A stretch of 64,000 bases of DNA from Streptomyces sp. NWU339. GTDB taxonomy: Bacteria; Actinomycetota; Actinomycetes; Streptomycetales; Streptomycetaceae. Numbering within the stretch: position 1 is the stretch's first letter; each line of letters begins with the position of its first letter. Under the pieces are notes generated by a model. It was given only the letters and a program-made list of their open reading frames with translations, was not told where the DNA came from and made no database searches. The position numbers and the translations under genes are program-made. Shown here piece after piece: positions 47,492 to 57,225 of the stretch. Location of the stretch: contig NZ_QFRK01000002.1 of NCBI RefSeq assembly GCF_003143855.1, positions 303,505 to 367,504 of the forward strand, given 5' to 3'.

Positions 47492-48565
47492 ATGTCCTTG
47501 GCGCTCACCGATCTCCTTCCGCACCCCGTCGTGCAGGCCCCCATGGCGGGCGGTGTCTCCGTGCCGCGGCTCGCCGCGGCCGTCTCCGAGGCGGGCGGGC
47601 TCGGTTTCCTGGCCGCCGGGTACAAGACCGCGGACGGGATGTACCAGGAGATCAAGCAGCTGCGCGGACTGACCGGCCACCCGTTCGGCGTCAACGTCTT
47701 CATGCCGCAGCCCGAGACGCCCGACCCGGCCGCCGTCGGCGTCTACGCCCACCAGTTGGCCGGTGAGGCCTCCTGGTACGAGACCGAGCTCGGCGACCCC
47801 GACAGCGGCCGCGACGACGGCTACGACGCCAAACTCGCCGTCCTGCTCGACAACCCGGTGCCGGTGGTGTCGTTCCACTTCGGTGTGCCGACCCGCGAGG
47901 CCCTGGACTCCCTGCGCCGCGTCGGCACGTTCACCCTGGTCACCGCCACCACCGCCGAGGAGGCGCGGGCCGTGGAGCGGGCGGGCGCCGACGCGGTGAT
48001 CGCGCAGGGCGTCGAGGCCGGCGGCCACCAGGGCACCCACCGGGACCTCCCGGAGAACGACGGCTCCGGCATCGGACTGCTGTCCCTGGTCGCCGAGGTG
48101 CGGGAGACGGTGGGCATCCCGATCGTCGCCGCCGGCGGCATCATGCGCGGCAGCCAGATCGCCGCGGTGCTCGCGGCCGGAGCCTCGGCGGCCCAGCTCG
48201 GCACCGCCTTCGTCGCCACCCACGAGTCCGGCGCGCACGCCTTGCACAAGCAGGCGCTGACCGACCCCCTCTACGTCCGCACCGAACTGACCCGCGCCTT
48301 CTCGGGACGCCCGGCCCGCGGCCTGGTCAACCGGTTCCTGCGCGAACACGGCCCGTACGCGCCCGCCGCCTACCCGGACGTCCACCATCTCGCCGCGCCG
48401 CTGCGCAGGGCCGCCGCCAAGGCGGGGGACGCACAAGGCATGGCGCTGTGGGCGGGACAGGGCCACCGGATGGCCCGGGAGCTGCCCGCCGGGCAGCTGG
48501 TGGAGGTGCTGGTCGCCGAACTCGCCGCCGCCCGGACGGCGTTGTCGGCGGGGGGTGCCGGATGA
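47492..48565 (+). CDS. Nitronate monooxygenase family FMN enzyme
   Basis: A 357-residue TIM-barrel flavoprotein of the 2-nitropropane dioxygenase/nitronate monooxygenase group. It opens HPVVQAPMAGGVSVPRLAAAVSEAGGLGFLAAGY, with VIAQGVEAGGHQGTH (FMN phosphate and catalytic His) and PIVAAGGIMRGSQIAAVLAAGASAAQLGTAF. It detoxifies propionate-3-nitronate and similar compounds. The stop overlaps the rsmE start, so they are co-translated. The 191-bp leader has small GAAGGCGCCC repeats. Confidence 0.92.
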   Translation: MSLALTDLLPHPVVQAPMAGGVSVPRLAAAVSEAGGLGFLAAGYKTADGMYQEIKQLRGLTGHPFGVNVFMPQPETPDPAAVGVYAHQLAGEASWYETELGDPDSGRDDGYDAKLAVLLDNPVPVVSFHFGVPTREALDSLRRVGTFTLVTATTAEEARAVERAGADAVIAQGVEAGGHQGTHRDLPENDGSGIGLLSLVAEVRETVGIPIVAAGGIMRGSQIAAVLAAGASAAQLGTAFVATHESGAHALHKQALTDPLYVRTELTRAFSGRPARGLVNRFLREHGPYAPAAYPDVHHLAAPLRRAAAKAGDAQGMALWAGQGHRMARELPAGQLVEVLVAELAAARTALSAGGAG

Positions 48566-49302
48566 CCGCGCCGGTCTTCGTGGTGGAGCACTTCGACACG
48601 GACGGCTCCGGACACCAGGTGCTCGACGGCCCCGAGGGGCGGCACGCCGTCTCCGTGAAGCGGCTGCGGGTCGGGGAGAGCGTCGTCCTCACCGACGGCG
48701 CGGGCCGCAGGGCCGAGGGCGAGGTGACCGGCACCGAGGGCAAGGACCGGCTGATCGTGCGCCTCGGGGACGTCGTCGAGGAGCCCGTGGAGTCGCCCCG
48801 GATCACCGTCGTCCAGGCGCTGCCCAAGGGCGACCGTGGCGAGCTGGCCGTGGAGACGATGACCGAGGTCGGCGTCGACGCGATCGTGCCGTGGTCCGCG
48901 GCGCGCTGCGTCACGCAGTGGAAGGGCGAGCGCGGACTGAAGTCCCTCGGCAAATGGCGGGCGACGGCCCGGGAGGCCGGCAAGCAGTCCCGCCGGGCGC
49001 GCTTCCCGGAGGTCGCGGACGCGGCGACGACCAAGCAGGTTGCCTCACTTCTGGCCGAAGCCGACTTCGCCGCCGTGCTCCACGAGAGCGGCACCGAACC
49101 CCTCGCGACCGTCGAACTCCCCGGCTCCGGCAGCATCGTGCTGGTCGTCGGCCCCGAAGGCGGGGTCTCGCCGGAGGAGTTGGCGCTCTTCGCGCAGGCC
49201 GGCGCCAGGCCCTACCGCCTGGGCCGCAGCGTCCTGCGCACCTCCACCGCAGGCACCGCCGCCACGGCCGTCCTGCTGGCCCGCACGGGCCGCTGGTCCT
49301 GA
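48562..49302 (+). CDS. rsmE: 16S rRNA m3U1498 methyltransferase RsmE
   Basis: A 246-residue SPOUT methyltransferase. It has an N-terminal PUA-like domain (RHAVSVKRLRVGESVVLTDGAG) and a C-terminal knot with VLVVGPEGGVSPEELALFAQAG and YRLGRSVLRTSTAGTAATAV (the SAM-binding LGxxxLRxETA-type motif). ATGA overlap with the previous gene. Commonly found beside dnaJ/hrcA. Confidence 0.95.
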   Translation: MTAPVFVVEHFDTDGSGHQVLDGPEGRHAVSVKRLRVGESVVLTDGAGRRAEGEVTGTEGKDRLIVRLGDVVEEPVESPRITVVQALPKGDRGELAVETMTEVGVDAIVPWSAARCVTQWKGERGLKSLGKWRATAREAGKQSRRARFPEVADAATTKQVASLLAEADFAAVLHESGTEPLATVELPGSGSIVLVVGPEGGVSPEELALFAQAGARPYRLGRSVLRTSTAGTAATAVLLARTGRWS

Positions 49303-49404
49303 CGGCCCGGCCGGCCATGTGCGGGAGACGGCTCACTCCACGGTGGTGAGGAGTGGCCGTATGCGCCCTACCGTCACGCGTGGGGCGGTGGCAGGCTGCC
49401 GGGC

Positions 49405-49950
49405 ATGGGGGCATTGAGGTGGGTTCGGGGCGGGGCGCGGTGGCGGCGGGCGGTGCCGGCCGTCGGGTTCGTCGTGGTCGTCGTGGGCGGGGCCGTGGCG
49501 TGCGAGCCGGGTTCGGTCGGCACGGCGGCGGTGGCGTACACGACCGACGAGACGGTCACCCGGGAGCTCAACCGGCAGAAGGCCGGGGTGCGTTGGCTCA
49601 GCTGCACCGCCTCCTACGGGAACCAGGACGGCGCGTCGTCGCGGCCCGCGAGTGAGGACACCGCGGCCACCGTGGACTGCGACGGGGAGACCGAGGACGG
49701 CAAGGAGATCACCGTCACCGGGAAGATCACCCATGCCGTCGACGGCGCCTGTGTGCGCGGGGACATCACCGCGAAAGTGGACGGCAAGCAGTGGTTCCGG
49801 GTCGACGGTCTGGGCGACTGCGACGCCACCAGCCCGCCCGCGGTGGGCGAGCCCACGAACCGCGGTCCGCGGCCCACCGTCACCGTGACGGTCACCACGA
49901 CCGTGTGGTGCGAGCAGTACCCGTCCTGTCGCCCCGTCGAGGGCAAGTGA
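49405..49950 (+). CDS. Putative lipoprotein with DUF4333-like domain
   Basis: A 181-residue secreted protein. A basic start and hydrophobic segment end in VVGGAVAC, a fair lipobox with Cys33. A small beta domain follows with four more conserved-looking cysteines (SCTASYG, TVDCDGE, GACVRGD, GLGDCDA). The C-terminal TVTVTVTTTVW segment is repetitive. The domain resembles DUF4333. Probably anchored to the outer face of the membrane. Function unknown. Confidence 0.75.
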   Translation: MGALRWVRGGARWRRAVPAVGFVVVVVGGAVACEPGSVGTAAVAYTTDETVTRELNRQKAGVRWLSCTASYGNQDGASSRPASEDTAATVDCDGETEDGKEITVTGKITHAVDGACVRGDITAKVDGKQWFRVDGLGDCDATSPPAVGEPTNRGPRPTVTVTVTTTVWCEQYPSCRPVEGK

Positions 49951-49995
49951 TCCAAACCTCTGTCCAGGCCGACCGCGCGTGCATAGGGTGATCGA

Positions 49996-52900
49996 GTGAC
50001 ACAGCCTGCATCGGTCGCCCCCGCCGCGTATCTCCGGTTCCCGCATCCGCACGGCGAGTTGGTCGCCTTCACCGCCGAGGACGACGTGTGGCTCGCCCCG
50101 CTCGACGGCGGCCGGGCCTGGCGGGTGAGCGCCGACAACGTGCCGGTGACGCTCCCCCGTATCTCGCCCGACGGCACCACCGTCGCCTGGACCTCCACCC
50201 GTGACGGCGCCCCCGAGGTGCACACCGCGCCCGTCGAGGGCGGCCCCGGCCGGCGCCTGACGTACTGGGGGAGCGGGAAGACCCAGGTGCGCGGCTGGAC
50301 CCCGGACGGGAAGGTCCTCGCGCTCAGCACCCAGGGCCAGGCCAGTCTGCGCCGCACCTGGGCCCGCGCGATCCCCCTCGACGGCGGACCCGCCACCACC
50401 CTGCCGTACGGCCCCGTCGGCGACGTCGCCCACGGGCCGCGCACGGTCCTGCTGTCCGCGACGATGGGCCGCGAGGCCGCCTGGTGGAAGCGGTACCGGG
50501 GCGGCACGGCGGGCAAGCTGTGGATCGCACAGGAGACCGGCGACGGTGCCGAAGACTCGGTCGGCGGCTCAGGAGAGTTCGTCCGGCTGCACGGCGACCT
50601 CGACGGGAACATCGAGTACCCGTTGTGGGTGGGGATGGGGGTCCCCCCTGTTCGAGCGGAGCCGAGAACTTGGGGGAGGGTTGGGTTCCTCTCCGACCAC
50701 GAGGGCACCGGCGCGCTGTACTCCTCCCTCGCCGACGGGTCCGACCTGCGCCGGCACACCCCCCTCGGGGGTTTCTACGCCCGGCACGCCGCCACCGACG
50801 GCACCCGCGTCGTGTACTCCTGCGCCGGTGAACTGTGGATCCTCGACGACCTGGACGGGGCCGAGCCGCGCCGGCTCGACATCCGGCTGGGCGGGCAGCG
50901 CGTCGACCTCCAGCCGTTCCCGGTGAACGCCGCCCGCTGGTTCGGTTCCGCCTCCCCCGACCACACCGCGCGCGGCAGCGCCGTCTGCGTGCGCGGCACC
51001 GTCCACTGGGTCACCCACCGCGCCGGCCCCGCCCGCGCGCTCGCCGCCACCCCCGGCGTACGGGCCCGCCGCCCGCGCACCTTCCGCGCGGACGGCGAGG
51101 AATGGGTGGTGTGGGTGACGGACGCCGACGGCGACGACGCCCTGGAGTTCGCCCCCGCCACCGGCCTCGCCCCCGGAGCGGCCCCGCGCCGGATCGCCGC
51201 CGGACAGCTCGGCCGCGTCCTGGGCCTCGCCATGGCCCCTGACGGCAGCCGCGCCGCGGTCGCCTCGCACGACGGCCGGGTCCTGCTCGTCGAGCGGGAG
51301 ACCGGCGAGGTCCGCGAGGTCGACCGCAGCGAGCACGGCGACGTCTCCGGGCTGACCTTCTCGCCCGACTCCGCCTGGCTCGCCTGGTCCCATCCCGGCC
51401 CCCGCCCGCTCAGCCAGCTGCGGCTCGCCAACACCACCGACCTGTCGGTCACCGAGGCGACCCCGCTGCGCTTCCAGGACTACGCGCCCGCGTTCACCCT
51501 CGACGGCAAGCACCTCGCCTTCCTGTCGACCCGCTCCTTCGACCCCGTCTACGACGAGCACGTCTTCGACCTCGCCTTCGTCGAGGGCGACCGCCCGCAC
51601 CTGATCACCCTCGCCGCGACGACGCCGTCCCCGTTCGGCCCGCAGCGGCACGGCCGCCCCTTCGAGACGCCGGACCGGGACGAGACCCCCGACAGCGAGG
51701 GCACCCCCACCACCCGTATCGACCTCGAGGGGCTGGCCGACCGGATCGTGCCGTTCCCGGTCGAGGCCGCCCGCTACTCCAACCTGCGCGCCGCCAAGGA
51801 CGGGGTGCTGTGGCTGCGGCACCCGGTGCGCGGCGTGCTCGGCGCCTCCAGGGCCACCCCCGACGACCCCGACCCCAAGACCGAGCTGGAGCGCTACGAC
51901 CTCGCCCAGCAGCGCATCGAGCATCTGGCCGTGGACGCCGACCACTTCGAGGTCAGCGGCGACGGCAAGCGGGTGCTGCTGTGGACCGACGGGCGGCTGA
52001 AGGTCGTCCCCAGCGACCGGCGCGCGCCGAACGACGACGACAGCGACGGCAACATCACCGTCGACCTCGATCGGGTGCGCCAGTTCGTCGACCCGGCCGC
52101 CGAGTGGCGGCAGATGTTCGACGAGGCCGGCCGCATCATGCGGGACAACTACTGGCGACCGGACATGAACGGCGTCGACTGGGACGGCGTCCTCGACCGC
52201 TACCGGCCCGTCCTCGACCGGCTCGCCACCCACGACGACCTGGTCGACCTCCTCTGGGAGGTGCAGGGCGAACTCGGCACCTCGCACGCCTACGTCACAC
52301 CGGGCGGCGGCTACGGCGGCGGTGCCCGGCAGGGCCTGCTCGGCGCGGACATCTCCCGTCATGAGGGCGGCAGTTGGCGCGTCGACCGGATCCTTCCCGC
52401 GGAGACCTCCGACCCGCAGGGCCGCTCCCCGCTGGCCGCGCCCGGCGTCGCGATCCGCACCGGTGACGCGATCGTCGCCGTGGCCGGACAGCCGGTCGAC
52501 CCGGTGGCCGGACCGGCGCCGCTGCTGGTCGGCACCGCGGGCAAACCGGTCGAGCTGACCGTCTCCCCGGCCGGCGGCGGGGACCCGCGGCACGCGGTCG
52601 TCGTCCCCGTCGCCGACGAGGAGCCGCTGCGCTACCACGCCTGGGTCGCCGACCGGCGGGCCCACGTCCACGAACTGTCCGGTGGCCGGCTCGGCTACAT
52701 CCACGTGCCCGACATGCAGGCCCCCGGCTGGGCCCAGATCCACCGCGACCTGCGGGTCGAGGTGACCCGCGAAGGCCTGATCGTGGACGTCCGGGAGAAC
52801 CGCGGCGGGCACACCTCCCAGCTCGTCGTCGAGAAGCTGGCCCGGCGGATCGTCGGCTGGGGCCTGCCGCGCGGCATGCGTGCGGACAGCTACCCGCAGG

Positions 52901-53271
52901 ACGCGCCGCGCGGTCCCGTCGTCGCCGTCGCCAACGAGTTCTCCGGCTCCGACGGCGACATCGTCAACGCGGCGATCAAGGCGCTCGGTATCGGCCCGGT
53001 CGTCGGCACCCGCACCTGGGGCGGCGTCATCGGCATCGACAGCCGCTACCGGCTCGTCGACGGCACCCTCGTCACCCAGCCCAAGTACGCCTTCTGGCTG
53101 GAGGGGTACGGCTGGGGCGTGGAGAACCACGGCGTGGACCCGGACGTCGAGGTGGTGCAGCGCCCGCAGGACCACGCGGCGGGGCGGGACGCGCAGCTGG
53201 ACGAGGCGGTCCGGCTGGCGCTGGCGGCCCTGGAGGAGAACCCCGCGAAGGAGCCGCCGTCCCTTTCCTGA
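49996..53271 (+). CDS. Tricorn protease homologue
   Basis: A 1091-residue cytoplasmic peptidase that trims oligopeptides released by the proteasome or Clp. Two N-terminal beta-propeller regions (about 1-650) precede a PDZ domain and the C1/C2 protease core. Active-site residues fit S763-H764 in LGTSHAYV, the nucleophile S985 with D986 in SGSDGD, and the following GGVIGID loop. Residues 214-226 (MGVPPVRAEPRTW) come from a short repeat inserted in frame in the first propeller. Start GTG 49996. A HIT gene follows 57 bp later. Confidence 0.94.
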   Translation: MTQPASVAPAAYLRFPHPHGELVAFTAEDDVWLAPLDGGRAWRVSADNVPVTLPRISPDGTTVAWTSTRDGAPEVHTAPVEGGPGRRLTYWGSGKTQVRGWTPDGKVLALSTQGQASLRRTWARAIPLDGGPATTLPYGPVGDVAHGPRTVLLSATMGREAAWWKRYRGGTAGKLWIAQETGDGAEDSVGGSGEFVRLHGDLDGNIEYPLWVGMGVPPVRAEPRTWGRVGFLSDHEGTGALYSSLADGSDLRRHTPLGGFYARHAATDGTRVVYSCAGELWILDDLDGAEPRRLDIRLGGQRVDLQPFPVNAARWFGSASPDHTARGSAVCVRGTVHWVTHRAGPARALAATPGVRARRPRTFRADGEEWVVWVTDADGDDALEFAPATGLAPGAAPRRIAAGQLGRVLGLAMAPDGSRAAVASHDGRVLLVERETGEVREVDRSEHGDVSGLTFSPDSAWLAWSHPGPRPLSQLRLANTTDLSVTEATPLRFQDYAPAFTLDGKHLAFLSTRSFDPVYDEHVFDLAFVEGDRPHLITLAATTPSPFGPQRHGRPFETPDRDETPDSEGTPTTRIDLEGLADRIVPFPVEAARYSNLRAAKDGVLWLRHPVRGVLGASRATPDDPDPKTELERYDLAQQRIEHLAVDADHFEVSGDGKRVLLWTDGRLKVVPSDRRAPNDDDSDGNITVDLDRVRQFVDPAAEWRQMFDEAGRIMRDNYWRPDMNGVDWDGVLDRYRPVLDRLATHDDLVDLLWEVQGELGTSHAYVTPGGGYGGGARQGLLGADISRHEGGSWRVDRILPAETSDPQGRSPLAAPGVAIRTGDAIVAVAGQPVDPVAGPAPLLVGTAGKPVELTVSPAGGGDPRHAVVVPVADEEPLRYHAWVADRRAHVHELSGGRLGYIHVPDMQAPGWAQIHRDLRVEVTREGLIVDVRENRGGHTSQLVVEKLARRIVGWGLPRGMRADSYPQDAPRGPVVAVANEFSGSDGDIVNAAIKALGIGPVVGTRTWGGVIGIDSRYRLVDGTLVTQPKYAFWLEGYGWGVENHGVDPDVEVVQRPQDHAAGRDAQLDEAVRLALAALEENPAKEPPSLS
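50635..50673. repeat. 39-bp repeat inserted in frame in the tricorn gene, copy 2
   Basis: From atgggggtccccc to gagaactt, followed by gggggag. It shares the GAGCCGAGAACT core and C-rich/G-rich ends with the intergenic copy at 19404-19445. Removing exactly these 13 codons restores a continuous PLWVG-GRVGFLSDHEG propeller strand. Confidence 0.7.
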
Positions 53272-53328
53272 CGGCCGGGACGGATACGATGCCCGGGTAG
53301 GCGATCAACCGGGCGAGGAGGCACACCC

Positions 53329-53682
53329 ATGGCAGGGGAACCGCAGGACGACTGCCTGTTCTGCAAGATCGTCGCCGGGCAGGTTCCGTCGACGATCGTC
53401 CGCGAGACGGAGACGACCGTCGCGTTCCGCGACATAAACCCGCAGGCGCCGACGCACGTCCTGGTCATCCCGAAGGCGCACCACAAGGACGCGGCAGCCC
53501 TGGCCGTGGCCGCTCCCGAGGTCGCGGCGGACGTCCTGCGGGAGGCCCAGGCCGTCGCGGACCAGGAGCAGTTGGAGAGCCACCGCGTCGTCTTCAACAC
53601 CGGCAGCGGCGCCGGGCAGACCGTCTGGCACGCGCACGCCCACGTCCTGGGGGGCCGCGGTCTCGAGTGGCCCCCCGGATAG
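53329..53682 (+). CDS. HIT family (HINT-type) nucleotide hydrolase
   Basis: A 117-residue histidine-triad protein with [13 protein letters not shown] (zinc-type CxxC at residues about 10-13), [11 protein letters not shown] and the triad [13 protein letters not shown]. It hydrolyses adenosine phosphoramidates and related AMP adducts. Typical family length. The next gene follows almost immediately. Confidence 0.93.
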   Translation: MAGEPQDDCLFCKIVAGQVPSTIVRETETTVAFRDINPQAPTHVLVIPKAHHKDAAALAVAAPEVAADVLREAQAVADQEQLESHRVVFNTGSGAGQTVWHAHAHVLGGRGLEWPPG

Positions 53683-53690
53683 GCGGCTCC

Positions 53691-54596
53691 TTGTCCGTGC
53701 GCGAACTGGTGGTGCTCGGCACCGCCAGCCAGGTCCCCACCCGCCACCGCAACCACAACGGCTATCTGTTGCGCTGGGACGGTGAGGGCATCCTGTTCGA
53801 CCCCGGCGAGGGCACCCAGCGCCAGATGCTGCGAGCCGGGGTCGCCGCGCACGACCTGAACCGGATCTGCGTCACCCACTTCCACGGCGACCACTCGCTC
53901 GGCCTCGCCGGAGTGATCCAGCGCATCAACCTCGACCGGGTGCCGCACCCGGTCACCGCCCACTACCCGGGCTCCGGGCAGCGTTTCTTCGACCGGCTGC
54001 GCTACGCCACCGCCTACCGTGAGACGGTCGGCATCACCGAGGCGCCGGTCGGCGCCGACGGCCCGCTCGCCCGCACCGCCGGGTACACCCTGGAAGCGCG
54101 GAAACTGTCGCACCCCGTGGAGTCGTACGGCTACCGGCTGGTCGAACCCGACGGCCGGCGGATGCTGCCCGACCGGCTCGCCGCGCACGGCATCAAGGGC
54201 CCGGACGTCGGCCGCATCCAGCGCGAGGGCACGCTCGACGGGGTCCCGCTGGAGGACGTGAGCGAGGTGCGGCGCGGCCAGCGGTTCGCGTTCGTCATGG
54301 ACACCCGGCTCTGTGCGGGGGTGTACGCGCTGGCCGAGGGCTGCGACCTGCTCGTCATCGAGTCCACGTTCCTCGACGAGGACGAGGAACTCGCCGTCGA
54401 GCACGGGCATCTGACGGCAGGTCAGGCGGCCCGGGTGGCACGGGACGGGGGCGTGCGGCATCTGGTGCTCACCCACTTCAGCCAGCGCTACGGCGACCCG
54501 GAGGAGTTCGAACGGCAGGCGCGGGCCGCCGGGTACGAGGGGGAACTGACCGTGGCGCGCGATCTGCTGCGCGTACCGCTCCCCAAGCGCCGGTGA
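53691..54596 (+). CDS. Ribonuclease Z-like metallo-beta-lactamase protein
   Basis: About 301 residues from TTG 53691 ([10 protein letters not shown]); GTG 53697 and GTG 53667 are alternatives. The zinc motif is [12 protein letters not shown], with the ELAC-type [19 protein letters not shown] and LTHFSQRY motifs. The family cuts the 3' trailer of tRNA precursors, though the actinobacterial form is little studied. It reads on from the HIT gene and precedes the deaminase gene by about 20 bp. Confidence 0.88.
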   Translation: MSVRELVVLGTASQVPTRHRNHNGYLLRWDGEGILFDPGEGTQRQMLRAGVAAHDLNRICVTHFHGDHSLGLAGVIQRINLDRVPHPVTAHYPGSGQRFFDRLRYATAYRETVGITEAPVGADGPLARTAGYTLEARKLSHPVESYGYRLVEPDGRRMLPDRLAAHGIKGPDVGRIQREGTLDGVPLEDVSEVRRGQRFAFVMDTRLCAGVYALAEGCDLLVIESTFLDEDEELAVEHGHLTAGQAARVARDGGVRHLVLTHFSQRYGDPEEFERQARAAGYEGELTVARDLLRVPLPKRR

Positions 54597-54616
54597 GATC
54601 GCCGTACGATATTTCG

Positions 54617-55609
54617 ATGCCCGTACCCAAAGCCGAACTGCACCTTCACATCGAAGGCACCCTCGAGCCCGAGCTCGCCTTCGCCCTCGCCGCACGCAAC
54701 GGCGTCGAACTGCCCTACGCCGACACCGACGCCCTGCGCGAGGCGTACCGGTTCGAGGACCTCCAGTCGTTCCTGAACCTGTACTACGAACTCATGGCGG
54801 TGCTGCGCACCGAGCAGGACTTCGAGGACCTCGCCGACGCCTACCTGGCCCGCGCCGCCGCCCAGGGCGTGCGGCACGCGGAGATCTTCTTCGACCCGCA
54901 GGCCCATCTGTCCCGGGGTGTCGCCATGGACACGGTGGTCGACGGGCTGTGGCGGGCACTGGAACGCGGGGAGCGGACGCACGGCGTCTCGACCCGGCTG
55001 ATCATGTGCTTCCTGCGGGACGAGTCCGCCGAGTCGGCCCTGGCGGCCCTGGACGCCGCCAAGCCCCACCTGGACCGGATCACCGGTGTCGGCCTCGACT
55101 CGGCCGAGGTCGGACACCCGCCGGCGAAGTTCCGCGAGGTGTACGAGGCGGCCGCCGCGCTCGGACTGCGGCGGGTGGCGCACGCCGGTGAGGAGGGGCC
55201 GCCGGAGTACATCACCGAGGCGCTGGACGTCCTCGGCGTCGAACGCGTCGATCACGGACTGCGCTGCATGGAGGACCCGGCGCTGGTGGAGCGGCTGGTG
55301 CGGGACCGCGTTCCGCTGACCCTGTGCCCGCTGTCCAACGTCCGGCTGCGCACCGTGGACACCCTCGCCGACCACCCGCTGCCCGCGATGCTCGACGCCG
55401 GCCTGCTGTGCACGGTGAACTCCGACGACCCCGCCTACTTCGGCGGCTACGCCGGGGACAACTTCGACGCGGTGCGCGACACGCTCGGCCTCGGCCCGGA
55501 GCGGCTGCGCGAACTGGCCCGCAACTCCTTCCTCGCCGCGTTCCTGGACGACGACGAGGAGCGCCGGGCGCGTTATCTCGCCGAGGTGGAGGCCTACGTT
55601 TTCCCGTAG
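54617..55609 (+). CDS. Adenosine deaminase family, predicted adenine deaminase
   Basis: A 330-residue amidohydrolase. Zinc ligands are in KAELHLHIEGT (HxH), RRVAHAGEEGPPEYI (His and the general-acid Glu) and TVNSDDPAYF (Asp). The HAGEEGPxxYI loop is the form I know from adenine deaminases (AAH1-like and the bacterial type), while true adenosine deaminases usually have HAGE..GP/SxxV. Adenine to hypoxanthine is therefore the favoured reaction. It lies in a run with RNase Z-like and HIT genes. Confidence 0.85.
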   Translation: MPVPKAELHLHIEGTLEPELAFALAARNGVELPYADTDALREAYRFEDLQSFLNLYYELMAVLRTEQDFEDLADAYLARAAAQGVRHAEIFFDPQAHLSRGVAMDTVVDGLWRALERGERTHGVSTRLIMCFLRDESAESALAALDAAKPHLDRITGVGLDSAEVGHPPAKFREVYEAAAALGLRRVAHAGEEGPPEYITEALDVLGVERVDHGLRCMEDPALVERLVRDRVPLTLCPLSNVRLRTVDTLADHPLPAMLDAGLLCTVNSDDPAYFGGYAGDNFDAVRDTLGLGPERLRELARNSFLAAFLDDDEERRARYLAEVEAYVFP

Positions 55610-55825
55610 TTCCCGCGGTTCCCGGCGCCGAGCATGCCGTCACCGCCCCATTGACGGCCCCCGTTCGCCTATTTAACCTCTGTTCCCATGCATGGATGAC
55701 GTTCGTACGGGGAGACAGCGCGGGTGGGCCTCGGTGCGGGAACGGGGACGGCGTCCCCCGTCCGTCGGCCCCGCCGACCGCAAGGCCCCGCTCGCCACCG
55801 GCCTGGACCTCGTAGGAGCTGCCCC

Positions 55826-57133
55826 GTGACCGTGCCGCCCACCCGCGACCTGACCGTCACCGAGGTACGGCTCACGCCGATCCTGGTCGCCGACCCGCCG
55901 CTGCTGAACACCCAGGGAGTGCACCAGCCGTACACGCCCCGGCTGGTCGTCGAGATCGTCACGGCGGACGGGACCACCGGCGTGGGGGAGACCTACGGCG
56001 ACACCAAGTACCTGGAGATCGCCCACCCCTTCGCCGAGCAGATGAAGGGGCGCCAGATCACGGATGTGAACGGCCTCTTCACGCACCTGGACGAGGTCTC
56101 CGTGGCAGCCCCCCGGGTGGAGAACGCCGTCGACGTCGGCGGGCTGCGCGGCGTGCAGACCGCCGACAAGCTGCGGCTGTCCATCGCCTCCGCCTTCGAG
56201 GTCGCCTGCCTCGACGCCCTCGGCAAGGCGCTCGGACTGCCCGTGCACGCCCTGCTCGGCGGCAAGGTCCGCGACGCCGTGGAGTACAGCGCGTACCTCT
56301 TCTACCGGTACGCCGACCACCCCGAGGGCGTCCCCGCCGAGAAGGACGACTGGGGTGCCGCCCTGGACCCGGCCGGCGTCGTCGCGCAGGCCCGTGCCTT
56401 CAAGGAGCGGTACGGCTTCACCTCGTTCAAGCTCAAGGGCGGCGTCTTCCCGCCCGAGGAGGAGATCGCCGCCGTCCGCGCCCTCGCCGAGTCCTTCCCC
56501 GGCCACCCGCTGCGGCTCGACCCCAACGGCGCCTGGTCCGTCGAGACCTCGGTCCGGGTGGCCGAGGAGGTCGGCGGGCTCCTGGAGTACCTGGAGGACC
56601 CGACGCTCGGCACCCCCGCCATGGCCGAGGTCGCCGCGCGCACCGGAGTGCCGCTCGCCACCAACATGTGCGTGACGACCTTCCCCGAGATCAAGGAGGC
56701 GTTCACCACGGACGCCGTCCAGGTGGTCCTCTCCGACCACCACTACTGGGGCGGACTGCGCAACACGCTGCACCTGGCCGCCGTCTGCCGCACCTTCGGC
56801 GTGGGCGTCTCCATGCACTCCAACACCCACCTGGGCATCAGCCTCGCCGCGATGACCCACGTCGCGGCCACCGTGCCGAACCTGCACCACGCCTGCGACT
56901 CCCACTACCCGTGGCAGTCCGAGGACGTGCTCACCGAACGCCTCACCTTCGAGGACGGCACCGTGCGGGTGTCCGACGCCCCCGGCCTCGGCGTCACCCT
57001 CGACCACGACCGGCTCGCCGCCCTGCACCGGCGGTGGCTGGCGGACGACGGCGCGCTCCGCGACCGCGACGACGCGGCGGCCATGCGGGTCACCGACCCC
57101 GCGTGGGCCGCCCCGGCGGTGCCCCGCTGGTGA
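55826..57133 (+). CDS. gudD: Glucarate dehydratase (enolase superfamily)
   Basis: A 435-residue member of the mandelate racemase/enolase group. It has TSFKLKGGVFPPEEE (catalytic KxK), LRLDPNGAWS (metal Asp), LEDP (metal Glu), TNMCVTTFPE and VSMHSNTHLGISLAAMTHVAA (catalytic His region). It dehydrates D-glucarate to 5-keto-4-deoxyglucarate. GTG 55826 follows taggagctgcccc. It precedes a PfkB kinase in the same direction, hinting at a sugar-acid route, but no transporter is present. Confidence 0.9.
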   Translation: MTVPPTRDLTVTEVRLTPILVADPPLLNTQGVHQPYTPRLVVEIVTADGTTGVGETYGDTKYLEIAHPFAEQMKGRQITDVNGLFTHLDEVSVAAPRVENAVDVGGLRGVQTADKLRLSIASAFEVACLDALGKALGLPVHALLGGKVRDAVEYSAYLFYRYADHPEGVPAEKDDWGAALDPAGVVAQARAFKERYGFTSFKLKGGVFPPEEEIAAVRALAESFPGHPLRLDPNGAWSVETSVRVAEEVGGLLEYLEDPTLGTPAMAEVAARTGVPLATNMCVTTFPEIKEAFTTDAVQVVLSDHHYWGGLRNTLHLAAVCRTFGVGVSMHSNTHLGISLAAMTHVAATVPNLHHACDSHYPWQSEDVLTERLTFEDGTVRVSDAPGLGVTLDHDRLAALHRRWLADDGALRDRDDAAAMRVTDPAWAAPAVPRW

Positions 57134-57225
57134 GGCGTCCCCGGCCGTGACGGACGGCGCGTCGTCCGTGTTGTCGGTGGATTGGTGCACACTGGCCAGA
57201 ACCGCACCAGGCCAGGGAGCGCATC

